From positions 4,554 to 68,553 of the forward strand of contig JAEYSM010000010.1 in the NCBI GenBank assembly GCA_023434665.1: a stretch of DNA of 64,000 bases, written 5' to 3'. The notes under the pieces are model-generated. The model made no database searches. It was not told where the DNA came from and saw only the letters and a program-made list of their open reading frames with translations. Source of the DNA: Bacteroidota bacterium (GTDB lineage Bacteria > Bacteroidota > Bacteroidia > Bacteroidales > Lentimicrobiaceae). The position numbers and the translations under genes were made by a program. Shown piece after piece: positions 9,041 through 19,000 of the stretch (positions within the stretch are counted from its first letter, which is position 1; each line of letters starts with the position of its first letter).

Positions 9041-11005
9041 GTGATACCAAAATCTACCATACAGGAAATAATTGACGCTTCGAGGATTGAAGAAGTAGTG
9101 GGTGACTTTGTGCAATTAAAAAGGCGGGGAGTTAACCTACTCGGACTATGTCCATTTCATAACGAAAAGACCCCTTCATTCACCGTATCACCTGCAAAAG
9201 GGATATTTAAATGCTTTGGCTGTGGTAAAGCTGGCAATTCAGTCAATTTTATCATGGAGCATGAGAAGTACTCCTATCCGGAAGCACTGAAGTACCTGGC
9301 AGGGAAGTACAATATTGAGATTGAAGAAGAAGAGCCAACTCCAGAGCAAAGACAGGCTGAAACCGAAAGAGAAGCCCTGTTTAGCATTCATACCTTTGCA
9401 CAAAAGTTTTTCACTGATACCATGCTTAACACTGAGGAAGGTTTAAGCATTGGGAAAAGTTATTTTTTGGAACGTGGTTTCAGGGAAGACATTATTAATA
9501 AATTTCAGCTGGGATATTCTCCCAATGCATGGGATGGGCTTACTAAACACGCTATCCTTAATGGTTACAAGAAAGAATTGCTTGTAAATGCAGGAGTAAC
9601 TATCGAGAAAGAAGGTAAGTTATACGACAGATTTCGTGAAAGAGTTATTTTCCCCATTCATAATCTCACAGGTAAGGTAATTGGGTTTGGAGGCCGTATT
9701 CTTATTTCTGATAAGACAAAAGCCAAGTACGTCAACTCTCCAGAAACCGAAATTTACAATAAATCAAAAAGTCTTTACGGTATATTCTTTGCCAGGAACT
9801 CTATTGTTCAGAAAGACAACTGTCTTTTAGTTGAGGGATATACCGATGTAATCTCACTGCATCAGGCTGGTATTGAAAATGTTGTAGCTTCTTCGGGTAC
9901 ATCCTTAACCACTGACCAAATCAGGCTGATAAGTAAGTTTACTAAGAACATAACTATCTTGTATGACGGCGATCCGGCAGGAATCAAAGCATCTTTTAGG
10001 GGAATAGATATGATTCTTGAGCAGGGTATGAATGTAAAGATAGTATTGTTCCCTGATGGAGAAGATCCTGATTCCTTTGCACGTAAGCACCGGTCGGCTG
10101 ATGTAGAAGCTTTCATACACACATCTGCCGATGATTTTATAACTTTTAAGACAAGGCTACTTCTTTCAGAGACAGACAATGATCCGATAAAAAAAGCAGG
10201 ACTCATTCATGAAATTATTGCCAGTATAAGTTTAATTACTGACCCCATAATCAGGTCCCTTTATATAAGAGAGTGTGCTGCCATAATGAATATGGCTGAG
10301 AATACTCTGATGAATGAACTCAACCGACTAATAAGGAAAAAGATAGTTAAAGGTGGTTCCGAAAAACCGGTTGATAATGAAACAATAGAATTAATTGAAC
10401 TACCGGATATATCACCGGCCGCTGAACCGGTTATTGACACTGATGACTGTAGTAACCAGGAAAGAGATGTGATAAGGCTATTGCTGTTATATGGTGATAA
10501 ACCAATTGATCCACTAGACCTTAAGAGAATAGAAGCTGAAGGTGCCTTCTCACCTGATTCTGTTGCTCACCTTATCTGTAACGACATTAGGGCCAATCAG
10601 ATCACTTTTGAGGATGAGGTATTTCAGGAAATATTCAACACATTCGCAACTTCCATTGACAACAATGTAATCCCTTCGGATACTGTGTTCTTTCAGCATA
10701 CAGACGAAAAAGTTGTCAAATGTGCTATTGACATTATTACCCCTAAGTATGAACTCAGTCCCGGGTGGGAAGATTATAGAATTAAAGTGCCTACAGAGGA
10801 CGGTCGTCTCTATGATTCTTCCGTAAGGGCATTACTTGCTTTAATACATAAGCGTCTGAGTATCCTTATAAATTCAAACCAAAAAGAGTTGAAGGAGTTG
10901 CCCCATGATTCTGAAGACTGGGCTGATCATCTTTCGCGCGACATATTCTTAAAGCAAGCCAGAAATGAGATCAGTAAGAGGCTTGGTCGAATATTGAATA
11001 ATTAG
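9041..11005 (+). CDS. dnaG: DNA primase
   Basis: 654 aa with a GTG start at 9041, preceded by TTGGAG about 12 bp upstream; the first residues IPKSTIQEIIDASRIEEVVGD match DnaG exactly. The N-terminal CHC2 zinc finger uses C37, H40, C58 and C61. The catalytic core follows (FGGRILISDKTKAKYVNSPET), then the TOPRIM domain LVEGYTDVISL with metal-binding ILYDGDPAG. The C-terminal ~200 residues form the variable helicase-interaction domain. It synthesises RNA primers at the replication fork. The gene lies 21 bp after the radical-SAM fusion rather than in the rpsU-dnaG-rpoD arrangement of Proteobacteria. Confidence 0.97.
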   Translation: MIPKSTIQEIIDASRIEEVVGDFVQLKRRGVNLLGLCPFHNEKTPSFTVSPAKGIFKCFGCGKAGNSVNFIMEHEKYSYPEALKYLAGKYNIEIEEEEPTPEQRQAETEREALFSIHTFAQKFFTDTMLNTEEGLSIGKSYFLERGFREDIINKFQLGYSPNAWDGLTKHAILNGYKKELLVNAGVTIEKEGKLYDRFRERVIFPIHNLTGKVIGFGGRILISDKTKAKYVNSPETEIYNKSKSLYGIFFARNSIVQKDNCLLVEGYTDVISLHQAGIENVVASSGTSLTTDQIRLISKFTKNITILYDGDPAGIKASFRGIDMILEQGMNVKIVLFPDGEDPDSFARKHRSADVEAFIHTSADDFITFKTRLLLSETDNDPIKKAGLIHEIIASISLITDPIIRSLYIRECAAIMNMAENTLMNELNRLIRKKIVKGGSEKPVDNETIELIELPDISPAAEPVIDTDDCSNQERDVIRLLLLYGDKPIDPLDLKRIEAEGAFSPDSVAHLICNDIRANQITFEDEVFQEIFNTFATSIDNNVIPSDTVFFQHTDEKVVKCAIDIITPKYELSPGWEDYRIKVPTEDGRLYDSSVRALLALIHKRLSILINSNQKELKELPHDSEDWADHLSRDIFLKQARNEISKRLGRILNN

Positions 11006-11067
11006 CTATTATGTAAAACTTCCCTTTGTGGTAATTGTTAAAGTCTTGATAATCAAACTTCAACGAC

Positions 11068-11688
11068 ATGAACAATTATCGTTTTGCAAACAAAAATGTA
11101 ATAAGATTCCTGAGCTTAAGCTTAGGTATTCTCTTCCTTATATCATGTGGAACGACTACAAAGTTTCCGGTTTCTACATTAGCTCCGGCAGCAGATATTA
11201 CTGCCATAACTAAGTTGGATGAAAATAATAACAAGGTTATAACCATTAAAGCGAAAAACCTTGCAAGTCCCGATAGGATAGATCCAAATGCTAATGCTTA
11301 CGTTATTTGGATAGAGACACAGTATAATGAAATAAGGAGCCTCGGACAGTTACAGAATAAGAATGCAGACAAGGCAGAACTTACAACAGTGACACCTTAT
11401 GATATTGATCAGATTTTTATAACGGCTGAGACTCAGGGAAATGTCCTCCAGCCTGCTGGCGCAGAAATTGCCAGAGTTGAGATTCCTGCCTATGTCTTTG
11501 AACCCGATCCACCGGTAGAGAATCTATTTCCTGAAGAACCGGCTCAGCCATTCCCCGATGACCCTAATCAACCGGTTATTCCAGATCCAACTTCACCAAC
11601 ATTCCCAGAAACACCTAACCAAAATGAAAATCCTATACAGCCCACTGAAACTGAGATTTTTACTCAGCCTTTTGATACTATTCGGTAG
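11068..11688 (+). CDS. Lipoprotein with an acidic proline-rich C-terminal tail
   Basis: 206 aa. A hydrophobic signal peptide ends in LISC, so Cys27 is the likely lipidated residue. The middle (residues ~35-150) is a small globular region that I do not recognise. From about residue 150 the protein becomes a low-complexity tail rich in P, E, D, N and Q (EEPAQPFPDDPNQP and similar), probably extended and surface- or periplasm-spanning. It starts 62 bp after dnaG on the same strand; whether it shares its transcript is unclear. No function is proposed beyond a membrane-anchored envelope protein. Confidence 0.75.
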   Translation: MNNYRFANKNVIRFLSLSLGILFLISCGTTTKFPVSTLAPAADITAITKLDENNNKVITIKAKNLASPDRIDPNANAYVIWIETQYNEIRSLGQLQNKNADKAELTTVTPYDIDQIFITAETQGNVLQPAGAEIARVEIPAYVFEPDPPVENLFPEEPAQPFPDDPNQPVIPDPTSPTFPETPNQNENPIQPTETEIFTQPFDTIR

Positions 11689-11818
11689 GTAAATAGGGGG
11701 AATGCTTAAGTGAAATATACTGTTGTAGGCCCTGCCCTGAGGAAACTCAATTGCCCTAATTTTGGCAAGTGTTTATGGGAAGGTGAAGGGAGAACAGATG
11801 CAGTTAACTTAATTGAGG

Positions 11819-12382
11819 TTATGATCTTTGCATTAATTCATACAACCGGGTTGTGGTGTTCCAGTTTCTGATGGTCATCTTTTTGTAGATCGGGAGTGAA
11901 ACTACTTTTGACAAATAGCTCTGACCTGCCCTGCTTATAAGTCTGGAGAAGTAAACCACTCCCGGTCCTGCGAATGCTTCATCCACGCCTTCTCTTAATT
12001 TTAGGGAGGCAAGTACATTTTCAGGTGTGAGCGGATCTAGCAAAAACATGACATCATATCTGAATTCCTGTGGGTTATTTCCAAAATTCTTCGGTGCCTG
12101 GTGCAAAACTTTTTCTAAGTCATCATCCGAAACTACGGCCACTTCACCAGAATACCCGAATAGTTTGTTCAAGTACTCTTCGATGTCACTCTTGATTTGA
12201 TTTTTATCATCGTATTGTGAACAGAATATAACGTTTCCACTCTGGATGTAGGTAGATACATCCTCAAATTTCATATCCTCAAAAGCAGCTTTCAGGTCGG
12301 TCATTTTAATCAGATTATTCCCCCCAACATTGATGCCTCTTAGTAATGCCAGATAATAACCATTAGCTTTTTTCTTCTCCAT
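11819..12382 (-). CDS. DUF1697 family protein
   Basis: 187 aa from the ATG at 12382. A longer frame to 12460 exists, but the family motif YLALLRGINVGGNNLIKMTDLK begins soon after the chosen start. The conserved STYIQSGNVIF stretch and the C-terminal YFSRLISRAGQSYLSK(V) and NWNTTTRLYELM motif (usually RNWNTVTKL) are present. Family members are small cytoplasmic proteins of unknown biochemical role found widely in bacteria. The gene is monocistronic and diverges from leuS across a repeat-rich 260-bp spacer. Confidence 0.9.
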   Translation of the reverse strand: MEKKKANGYYLALLRGINVGGNNLIKMTDLKAAFEDMKFEDVSTYIQSGNVIFCSQYDDKNQIKSDIEEYLNKLFGYSGEVAVVSDDDLEKVLHQAPKNFGNNPQEFRYDVMFLLDPLTPENVLASLKLREGVDEAFAGPGVVYFSRLISRAGQSYLSKVVSLPIYKKMTIRNWNTTTRLYELMQRS

Positions 12383-12460
12383 GTGGATCTTTTCATTTTC
12401 AAATATAACGAAAGAAAAGTATGATGGTTGAGTAAAGTAGTAATTAAGTATTAGAAACAA

Positions 12461-12533
12461 GGTATCATGATGGAATCAACATGGATGCATGATGGTATCA
12501 TCATGGATCAAACACCCATCAAAGATCCATGAT
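12461..12533. repeat. Imperfect direct repeats and a 10-bp inverted repeat
   Basis: GGTATCATGATGGA at 12461-12474 recurs as GGTATCATCATGGA at 12494-12507, 33 bp apart. A perfect inverted repeat follows: ATCATGGATC at 12500-12509 and GATCCATGAT at 12524-12533, separated by 14 nt. Another short hyphenated palindrome, ATGATG-GTAT-CATCAT, overlaps the second copy. The block lies between divergent DUF1697 and leuS genes, about 110 bp before the leuS start, and could be an RNA leader structure or an operator. Confidence 0.7.
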
Positions 12534-12610
12534 AAATCCATTTTAATTTGACGATATTATAATCAAATACAGATGCGAGATCAGGATTAAAGACCAACCG
12601 GATTTTTGAT

Positions 12611-12618
12611 TAATTTTG
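12611..12618 (+). promoter_or_regulatory. Putative Bacteroidota -7 element for leuS
   Basis: TAATTTTG matches TAnnTTTG and lies 24 bp before the leuS ATG at 12643. I see no convincing -33 TTTG at normal spacing, so support is moderate. Confidence 0.45.
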
Positions 12619-12642
12619 CCCGTTTATTACAGCTTCAACTCA

Positions 12643-15426
12643 ATGGAATATAACTTTAATGAAATAGAGCCTAAATGGCGTAAATACTGGTCCGACAATA
12701 AGATTTACAAAACTGAGATCGATAATACAAAACCTAAGTTTTACGTGTTGGATATGTTCCCGTATCCTTCGGGTTCAGGATTACATGTCGGACATCCTCT
12801 TGGATATATTGCCTCAGACATATATGCCAGGTTTAAGAGACTTAAGGGCTTTAACGTGTTGCATCCAATGGGATATGATGCCTATGGTCTACCGGCTGAA
12901 CAGTATGCAATTCAAACAGGTACGCATCCTGCAATTACAACTGAAAAGAATATTGCCCGTTACCGCGAACAATTGGATAAAATAGGCTTTTCGTATGACT
13001 GGGACAGGGAAGTACGAACAAGTGATCCTGAATATTACAAGTGGACACAATGGACTTTTATTCAGTTATTCCATTCGTGGTATGATAAGAATGATCGTAA
13101 AGCAAAGCCTGTAGCAGAGCTTGTTAAGATTTTTGAAGCGGAAGGTAATGGTAATGTTTCAGCTTCATGCAGTGAGGCAGATAATTTTACAGCAGCCGAT
13201 TGGAATAGCTGGTCAGAGAAACAACAGCAGGAAATCCTCATGAAATACAGATTGGCTTATCTGGCTGATACTATGGTCAATTGGTGTCCTGCATTGGGAA
13301 CTGTACTTGCCAATGATGAAGTAAGTGAAGGTTTTTCAGTCAGAGGCGGGCACCCTGTCGAACGTAAAAACATGAAGCAGTGGCTGCTAAGAATTACTGC
13401 TTATGCTGATCGTTTGCTCGAAGGTTTGAATGACATTGATTGGCATGATTCAATTAAAGATATTCAACGAAATTGGATAGGCAGAAGTGAAGGATGCACT
13501 GCTCTATTCACGATTAAAGGTTATGACGAACAACTGGAGATATTTACTACCAGGGCAGATACTATGTTCGGGGTAACCTTTATGGTTCTTGCTCCCGAGC
13601 ATCCATTTGTTGAAGCTATTACAACCGAAGCACAGAAAGAAAAGGTAACCAATTACCTGCAATGGGCAAAAAACCGTTCCGAAAGGGAGCGAATGACTGA
13701 AGTAAAAAAGGTAAGCGGTGAGTTTACCGGTGCTTATGCCATTAACCCTTTATCCGGAGAGGAAATTCCTATCTGGGTTGCTGACTATGTGCTTATGGGT
13801 TATGGTACCGGAGCAATTATGGCAGTTCCCGGTCATGATAGCCGTGACTTTGCATTTGCAAGACATTTTAATCTTCCAATAATTCAAGTAGTAACCCGAA
13901 AAGGTGAAACTCCTGTAAGTCCTGATCTTTGGGATGAATCGTATGATTCGAAAGAAGGGATAATGATTAACAGTGGATTTATTAACGGACTGGAAGTAAA
14001 AGAGGCCATTACTACTACAATTCGTCATCTTGAAGAAAGAGGACTAGGAAAAGGTAAAGTTAATTTCCGACTGAGAGATGCCATATTCAGCCGGCAGAGA
14101 TATTGGGGAGAACCTTTCCCTGTTTACTACAAGAATGGCATGCCTTATACGCTCGATGAATCAGAGCTGCCACTTGAGTTGCCTTCCATTGATGCCTACC
14201 TGCCTACCGAATCAGGCGAGCCTCCTCTGGCTCGTGCCAAGAATTGGGTAAATAAAGATGGATACCCATTGGAGACGAACACGATGCCGGGATTTGCCGG
14301 TTCGAGTGGTTATTACCTTAGATATATGGACCCAACGAATCAGAATGCTTATTTCTCTGAAGAAGCGGTTAATTACTGGAAGAATGTTGATTTGTACGTT
14401 GGTGGTGCAGAGCATGCCACTGGTCACCTGTTATATGCCAGATTCTGGAATAAATTTCTTTTTGACCTTGGTCTTTCTATATGTGAGGAACCTTTCGGTA
14501 AGCTTATAAATCAGGGAATGATTCAGGGTAGGTCGAACTTCGTTTACAGATTGGCAGGAACAAACACCTTTGTGAGCTACAATCTGATTGGAGACAGGCA
14601 GGTTCAACCGATACATGTTGATGTTAATATAGTCAGTAACGACTTTCTCGATATTGATGAATTCAGGAAATGGCAACCACAATTCGCTGATGCAACTTTC
14701 GAACTGGAGAATGGAAAATACGTTTGCGGTTGGGAAGTCGAAAAGATGTCGAAATCAAAATACAATGTACAGAACCCTGACGATCTGATTGATAAATACG
14801 GTGCTGATACTTTGCGTTTGTATGAAATGTTTCTTGGCCCTATTGAACAAGCTAAACCATGGGACACTAACGGGATAGAAGGTGTGTTCAGATTTATAAG
14901 AAAACTATGGAGATTATATCATGACCAGGATAATAACCTGGCGGTTGTTGAAACAGACCCTACTGCTGAAGAACTGAAAGTGCTTCATAAAACCATAAAA
15001 AAAGTAGAGGAGGATATAGAACGTTTCTCATTAAATACGGTAGTTAGTTCATTGATGATCTGTGTTAATGAACTTTCGGATCTAAAATGCCGCAATAAGA
15101 GTATTCTCAGTCAATTAGCGGTTCTTGTTTCTCCATATGCGCCTCATATTTCTGAAGAGTTGTGGCATCTGTTGGGGAACGACACATCAGTGACAAAATC
15201 AAGTTTCCCTGTGTATAACTCTACCTTTACTGTTGAAAACACTTTCGAGTATCCGGTATCCTTCAACGGCAAAATGCGTTTTAAGCTCACTATGAGTAAA
15301 ACTGCTGACTTAAAGGAAATTGAGAAGACAGTTCTTGAAGCACAGGAAGCTCAGAAATGGCTTGATGGAAAAATGCCGAAAAAAGTTATTATCGTACCAA
15401 ACAAGATCATTAATGTTGTGGTTTAA
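12643..15426 (+). CDS. leuS: Leucyl-tRNA synthetase
   Basis: 927 aa from the ATG at 12643 (MEYNFNEIEPKWRKYW). A TTG 27 bp upstream would add residues outside the family and overlaps the putative promoter. The class I signatures are HVGH (48-51) and KMSKS (701-705). The CP1 editing domain includes TTRADTMFGVTFMVLAPEHP and YGTGAIMAVPGHDSRD, so hydrolysis of mischarged tRNA should be intact. An insertion near residues 150-200 (KNDRKAKPVAELVK and onward) and another before KMSKS lengthen the enzyme compared with E. coli LeuRS (860 aa); I believe these are usual in Bacteroidota. An FMN reductase gene follows 21 bp later. Confidence 0.97.
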   Translation: MEYNFNEIEPKWRKYWSDNKIYKTEIDNTKPKFYVLDMFPYPSGSGLHVGHPLGYIASDIYARFKRLKGFNVLHPMGYDAYGLPAEQYAIQTGTHPAITTEKNIARYREQLDKIGFSYDWDREVRTSDPEYYKWTQWTFIQLFHSWYDKNDRKAKPVAELVKIFEAEGNGNVSASCSEADNFTAADWNSWSEKQQQEILMKYRLAYLADTMVNWCPALGTVLANDEVSEGFSVRGGHPVERKNMKQWLLRITAYADRLLEGLNDIDWHDSIKDIQRNWIGRSEGCTALFTIKGYDEQLEIFTTRADTMFGVTFMVLAPEHPFVEAITTEAQKEKVTNYLQWAKNRSERERMTEVKKVSGEFTGAYAINPLSGEEIPIWVADYVLMGYGTGAIMAVPGHDSRDFAFARHFNLPIIQVVTRKGETPVSPDLWDESYDSKEGIMINSGFINGLEVKEAITTTIRHLEERGLGKGKVNFRLRDAIFSRQRYWGEPFPVYYKNGMPYTLDESELPLELPSIDAYLPTESGEPPLARAKNWVNKDGYPLETNTMPGFAGSSGYYLRYMDPTNQNAYFSEEAVNYWKNVDLYVGGAEHATGHLLYARFWNKFLFDLGLSICEEPFGKLINQGMIQGRSNFVYRLAGTNTFVSYNLIGDRQVQPIHVDVNIVSNDFLDIDEFRKWQPQFADATFELENGKYVCGWEVEKMSKSKYNVQNPDDLIDKYGADTLRLYEMFLGPIEQAKPWDTNGIEGVFRFIRKLWRLYHDQDNNLAVVETDPTAEELKVLHKTIKKVEEDIERFSLNTVVSSLMICVNELSDLKCRNKSILSQLAVLVSPYAPHISEELWHLLGNDTSVTKSSFPVYNSTFTVENTFEYPVSFNGKMRFKLTMSKTADLKEIEKTVLEAQEAQKWLDGKMPKKVIIVPNKIINVVV

Positions 15427-15447
15427 GGTGAACTAAAATATAATGCC

Positions 15448-16005
15448 ATGTTTCATATCACTATTATTTCTTCGAGTGTCAGGATTGACCGCAGAAGTCA
15501 CAGGGTAGCTTTATTCTTTAAGGACTATCTTGAAACCAATCAAATTGCGACTGCCGAAATTCTTGATCTTAAGGAATATAATTTTCCAATCTTCGAGGAA
15601 AGACTAAGCAAATTACAAGATCCATTGCCTAAGGCTCTTGAGTTTTCTCAAAAGATTAAAGATGCAGATGGGGTTATAATTGTAACTCCGGAGTATAATG
15701 GAGGTTATCCCCCTGCGCTGAAAAATGCAGTTGATCTTTTGTACAGTGAATGGTATCACAAACCGGTGGGTATATCAACGGTTTCAGATGGAATATTCGG
15801 TGGCACACAGGTAATAACATCACTACAATTCAGCTTATGGAAGATGCGGGCATGGACCATACCTGCTATGTTTCCAAATCCGAGCGTTCAGGATTTATAT
15901 GATGAGAATGGCAATCCTCTTGACCAAGGAGTCAATCAGAGAGCTAAACTTTTCATTAAGGAACTGTTATGGTGCATGGAAGCAGCAGCAAAGATGCAGA
16001 AATAA
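15448..16005 (+). CDS. NADPH-dependent FMN reductase family protein
   Basis: 185 aa flavodoxin-like fold. ITIISSSVRIDRRSHRVA forms the phosphate-binding loop for FMN, and VTPEYNGGYPPALKNAVDLL is the diagnostic family motif that packs on the flavin. Such enzymes reduce FMN, quinones or azo compounds using NAD(P)H in the cytoplasm. It lies 21 bp downstream of leuS, so it is probably on the leuS transcript, without an obvious functional link. Its substrate cannot be inferred. Confidence 0.9.
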   Translation: MFHITIISSSVRIDRRSHRVALFFKDYLETNQIATAEILDLKEYNFPIFEERLSKLQDPLPKALEFSQKIKDADGVIIVTPEYNGGYPPALKNAVDLLYSEWYHKPVGISTVSDGIFGGTQVITSLQFSLWKMRAWTIPAMFPNPSVQDLYDENGNPLDQGVNQRAKLFIKELLWCMEAAAKMQK

Positions 16006-16031
16006 CAGCGAATAGCCAACAATCTTCTTCT

Positions 16032-19000
16032 TTATTGATCAATGATCACTCTGCTTCCCTCTGAATGAGCTGAAAATTCAGGAGCGTACATGCATTGAAT
16101 ATTGCTTAGGCCATTGGAGTAATCACCTGAACGGGATACCACCAGATTGTATTCAAACACATGAGTGCCTTTTGGCAGATAGTAGAAAAAGAAATCTACT
16201 GAAGCGTCTTTTGTGCTTCTGTAATATCCCAGACCTGCTTTCCATTCATACCCTGATAATGTCTCTGTAGGCTCAAAAGCGGAGGCTCTTGCATCTTTCA
16301 GGTGAATATATTCCATATCTCTGTCTGATATAATTTCCACTCTTACCACTACCTGGTCGCCTACCTTAAGTTTCCGTCCTTCGTTTATCGGGATTATACG
16401 CTGTCCTGCCGTGGTATTTTCCTTTATAAACAATTGTCTGGTAATTTTCAGAGGACTATCGTGTGCTTTCACTTTGTCGATATCTTCAAAATACTGAAGA
16501 TAAAGAGCGCCCCATGCAGGACCTTCGCTTGTCTTTGTAACAGCAACATTACCCATCGTCTTAGTGATCTCTTCACCACTCCATGATTTCTTGAAGTAAC
16601 CGGTTCCTGTTTCTGTTTTGACATCAGTGAAATCTATCTGTTTACCTCCTATAACGATATCAACTGATCTATCTGTCTGTAACCAGTCGGTACTTCTTAT
16701 CATCAGGGCATATATTGCCTCTGCAGTTGCTGTTGAAGAAGGCCATGAGTGAGTTTGTTTTTGCTTTATCAGCCATGTTTTCATTTTATCGACTTCTGAA
16801 GCTGCTCTGGCACTGTTTTCAATACCCTTGTTGCTCATCCTGTCAACTCTACTTCCCATTTCTTCAAATAGTTCAATTAGAATAGCTTGTGTCTCAATAG
16901 GAGCCTGATACCAGTAATATCCACCTTTGTTATCTCGCCAGTAGATACCCATTTCTTCATTGCTAATATACTTTTCACGCAGAGATGAGATGATTGCGTT
17001 TGTTGTTTTCAGATCACCGCTCTTTCCTGCCCAGAGGCCAATCATGGCTTGTGCATATAATGACTTGGTAGGAAAATATTTCCTGGCTTGTTCACTGAAA
17101 AAGGATATAGCTTCACGTGATTCTTCGCCGGGAGAGGCTATCCCCTGAAGGTATGACACGGCATACAGAAACTGAATCTGTTCATACGAGAGGTGGTCGG
17201 TTCCCTTATTGGGTGTCTTCTTATCTTTTAGTGATTTCTGAATTTGGTTGTAATCTTCCACTATTTTATCACTTAAGAAATCGACTGCTGATTGAACCAT
17301 CGTTTTTAACTCCTGATCGTCGAGGTTAATTACTTTCAAGTAATGAAGTTTCCCTAATCCGGTTACAATAAGCTGGGTTATATAGCGGCTTTCGGGCATT
17401 CCTTCAAACCAGGGCCATCCGCCGTTAATTGTCTGATTCTGCTTGAGACGTCTCAGTGCAGTTGCCTGTTCATTCGATAACCTGTTGAGGTCAAAAAGCA
17501 TTGCAACCCGCTGTTTTTGCTCAGCTTCATTACGTGCATCCATTACCCAGGGCGTTTCGTTCAGAATGAGTGTCTTAAGTTCCTGGTTCTTTTCCAGTTG
17601 CGATAGAAAAGTTTCGGGAGAAGATAACCTCCATGTTTCAAATACATTCTTAAGTTTCGGACTGCTATTGGCAATAAATGATGCCAGACTGTTGACATAA
17701 TAACGGTTAAATAACTGATCAGAGTTTTCATTCTCCCTCGATTCCAGCCATGGAAGCGATTGTAAAGCATACCATGCGGGATTTGAGGTGAACTCTAATG
17801 TAAGTTTATGATTTACCCTTGTGTTACTTACATTTTCGGAAGTCAGTGCTGAGAATTTGAACTCTTTAGACTCATTACCATTTATAGGCAGTGGCATAGT
17901 CTCAGTAACCATCATTCGGTTAATGAACACCGGGATAATCACTTCTTCGCCATCACTATGATTTCCGGCTACTGCGGTAATCCTCACAATCACAGCTTCC
18001 TGAAGTTCAGGTACCTCGATTTCCCATTCTGCAATAGTGCTTCCCTCAGGTTTTATTTCAAAACTCTTATCAACAATCTTATTAAAGAATAAAGCATCAA
18101 CCGGTTGCATTGTAAAGGGATTGACCAGTTCAAGTGTTGCTTCTCCCTGGACTGGATTAGAAGTTAGATTGGTAATTTTGGACTGAATAACCATTTTGTC
18201 ACCTTCTCTGAAAAACCTTGGGAGATTGGGAGTCACCATTATCTCTTTCTGTGTAACTACCTCTTTAGAGAAAGTACTTGTTTTGAGATTCTCTGTGTGA
18301 GCAAGACCCCTGAAATTCCATCTCGTCAATGCTTCAGGTACAGTGAATTCAATCCATAGTTCTCCTTTATCATCTGTTTTCAGATGAGGATAAAAGAAAG
18401 CTGTTTCATTAAGGTTCCTTCTGATCTGAGGCGTAGGCTTCTGAATTTTTGATGAAGAAGTAGTGGTTGGGGGTGATGCTTCGGCATTCGCCTGCACAAC
18501 GTCGTCTGTAATCATAAAAAGTTCTTCTTGATCTGCTTCTTCAAAAGCCATATTTTTTGTCCTTCCAAGACTTCTTGTAAATATACCACCCTGAAATCCA
18601 CCGTAATAGTTTTCATACCCAAACCAATTTAATCTGTCATATGATCTTGGTTCAGGCATTTCAGGGACATTCTGGTCGAAATACTTAACAAAACTGAATT
18701 CAGAACTAAATGATTTTGTCAGGTTCCAATTGTAATTGAATTGCCATTGATCTGCTAAAGCAAAATTCCATTCCGAAGTGGTGAATGCATCGAGAGAGGC
18801 ATCATACATTCCAGCCATAAGTTCTGCAGAGAGAGCTTCTCCTTCAGAGCCTGTAATTTTAATTCTCCATTTTTCAGTTGAGCCGGGTGTAAGTTTGCTC
18901 CTGAAGGTCTCAAATGCAAACTTTAGTTCCTTTGATTTGTCGGGAATGGTAATATTTCTTTTTTCTGAGAAGACATTATTCTGATATACCAAGGTCGCCA

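Noticed and set aside
9041..9043. Possibility that DnaG is truncated because it lacks an ATG
   Set aside because: GTG at 9041 gives an exact DnaG N-terminus with a GGAG upstream, so the gene is intact.
11710..11869. Short open frame (about 52 codons) from a GTG after the proline-rich lipoprotein
   Set aside because: It has no recognisable motif and overlaps the 3' end of the DUF1697 gene; chance is the simplest explanation.
12461..12533. Repeat block as a CRISPR array
   Set aside because: There are only two imperfect copies, no unique spacers of regular length and no cas genes.
12616..12642. TTG start adding nine residues to LeuRS
   Set aside because: The added residues are not family-like and the codon lies inside the -7 element; the ATG at 12643 gives the standard N-terminus.
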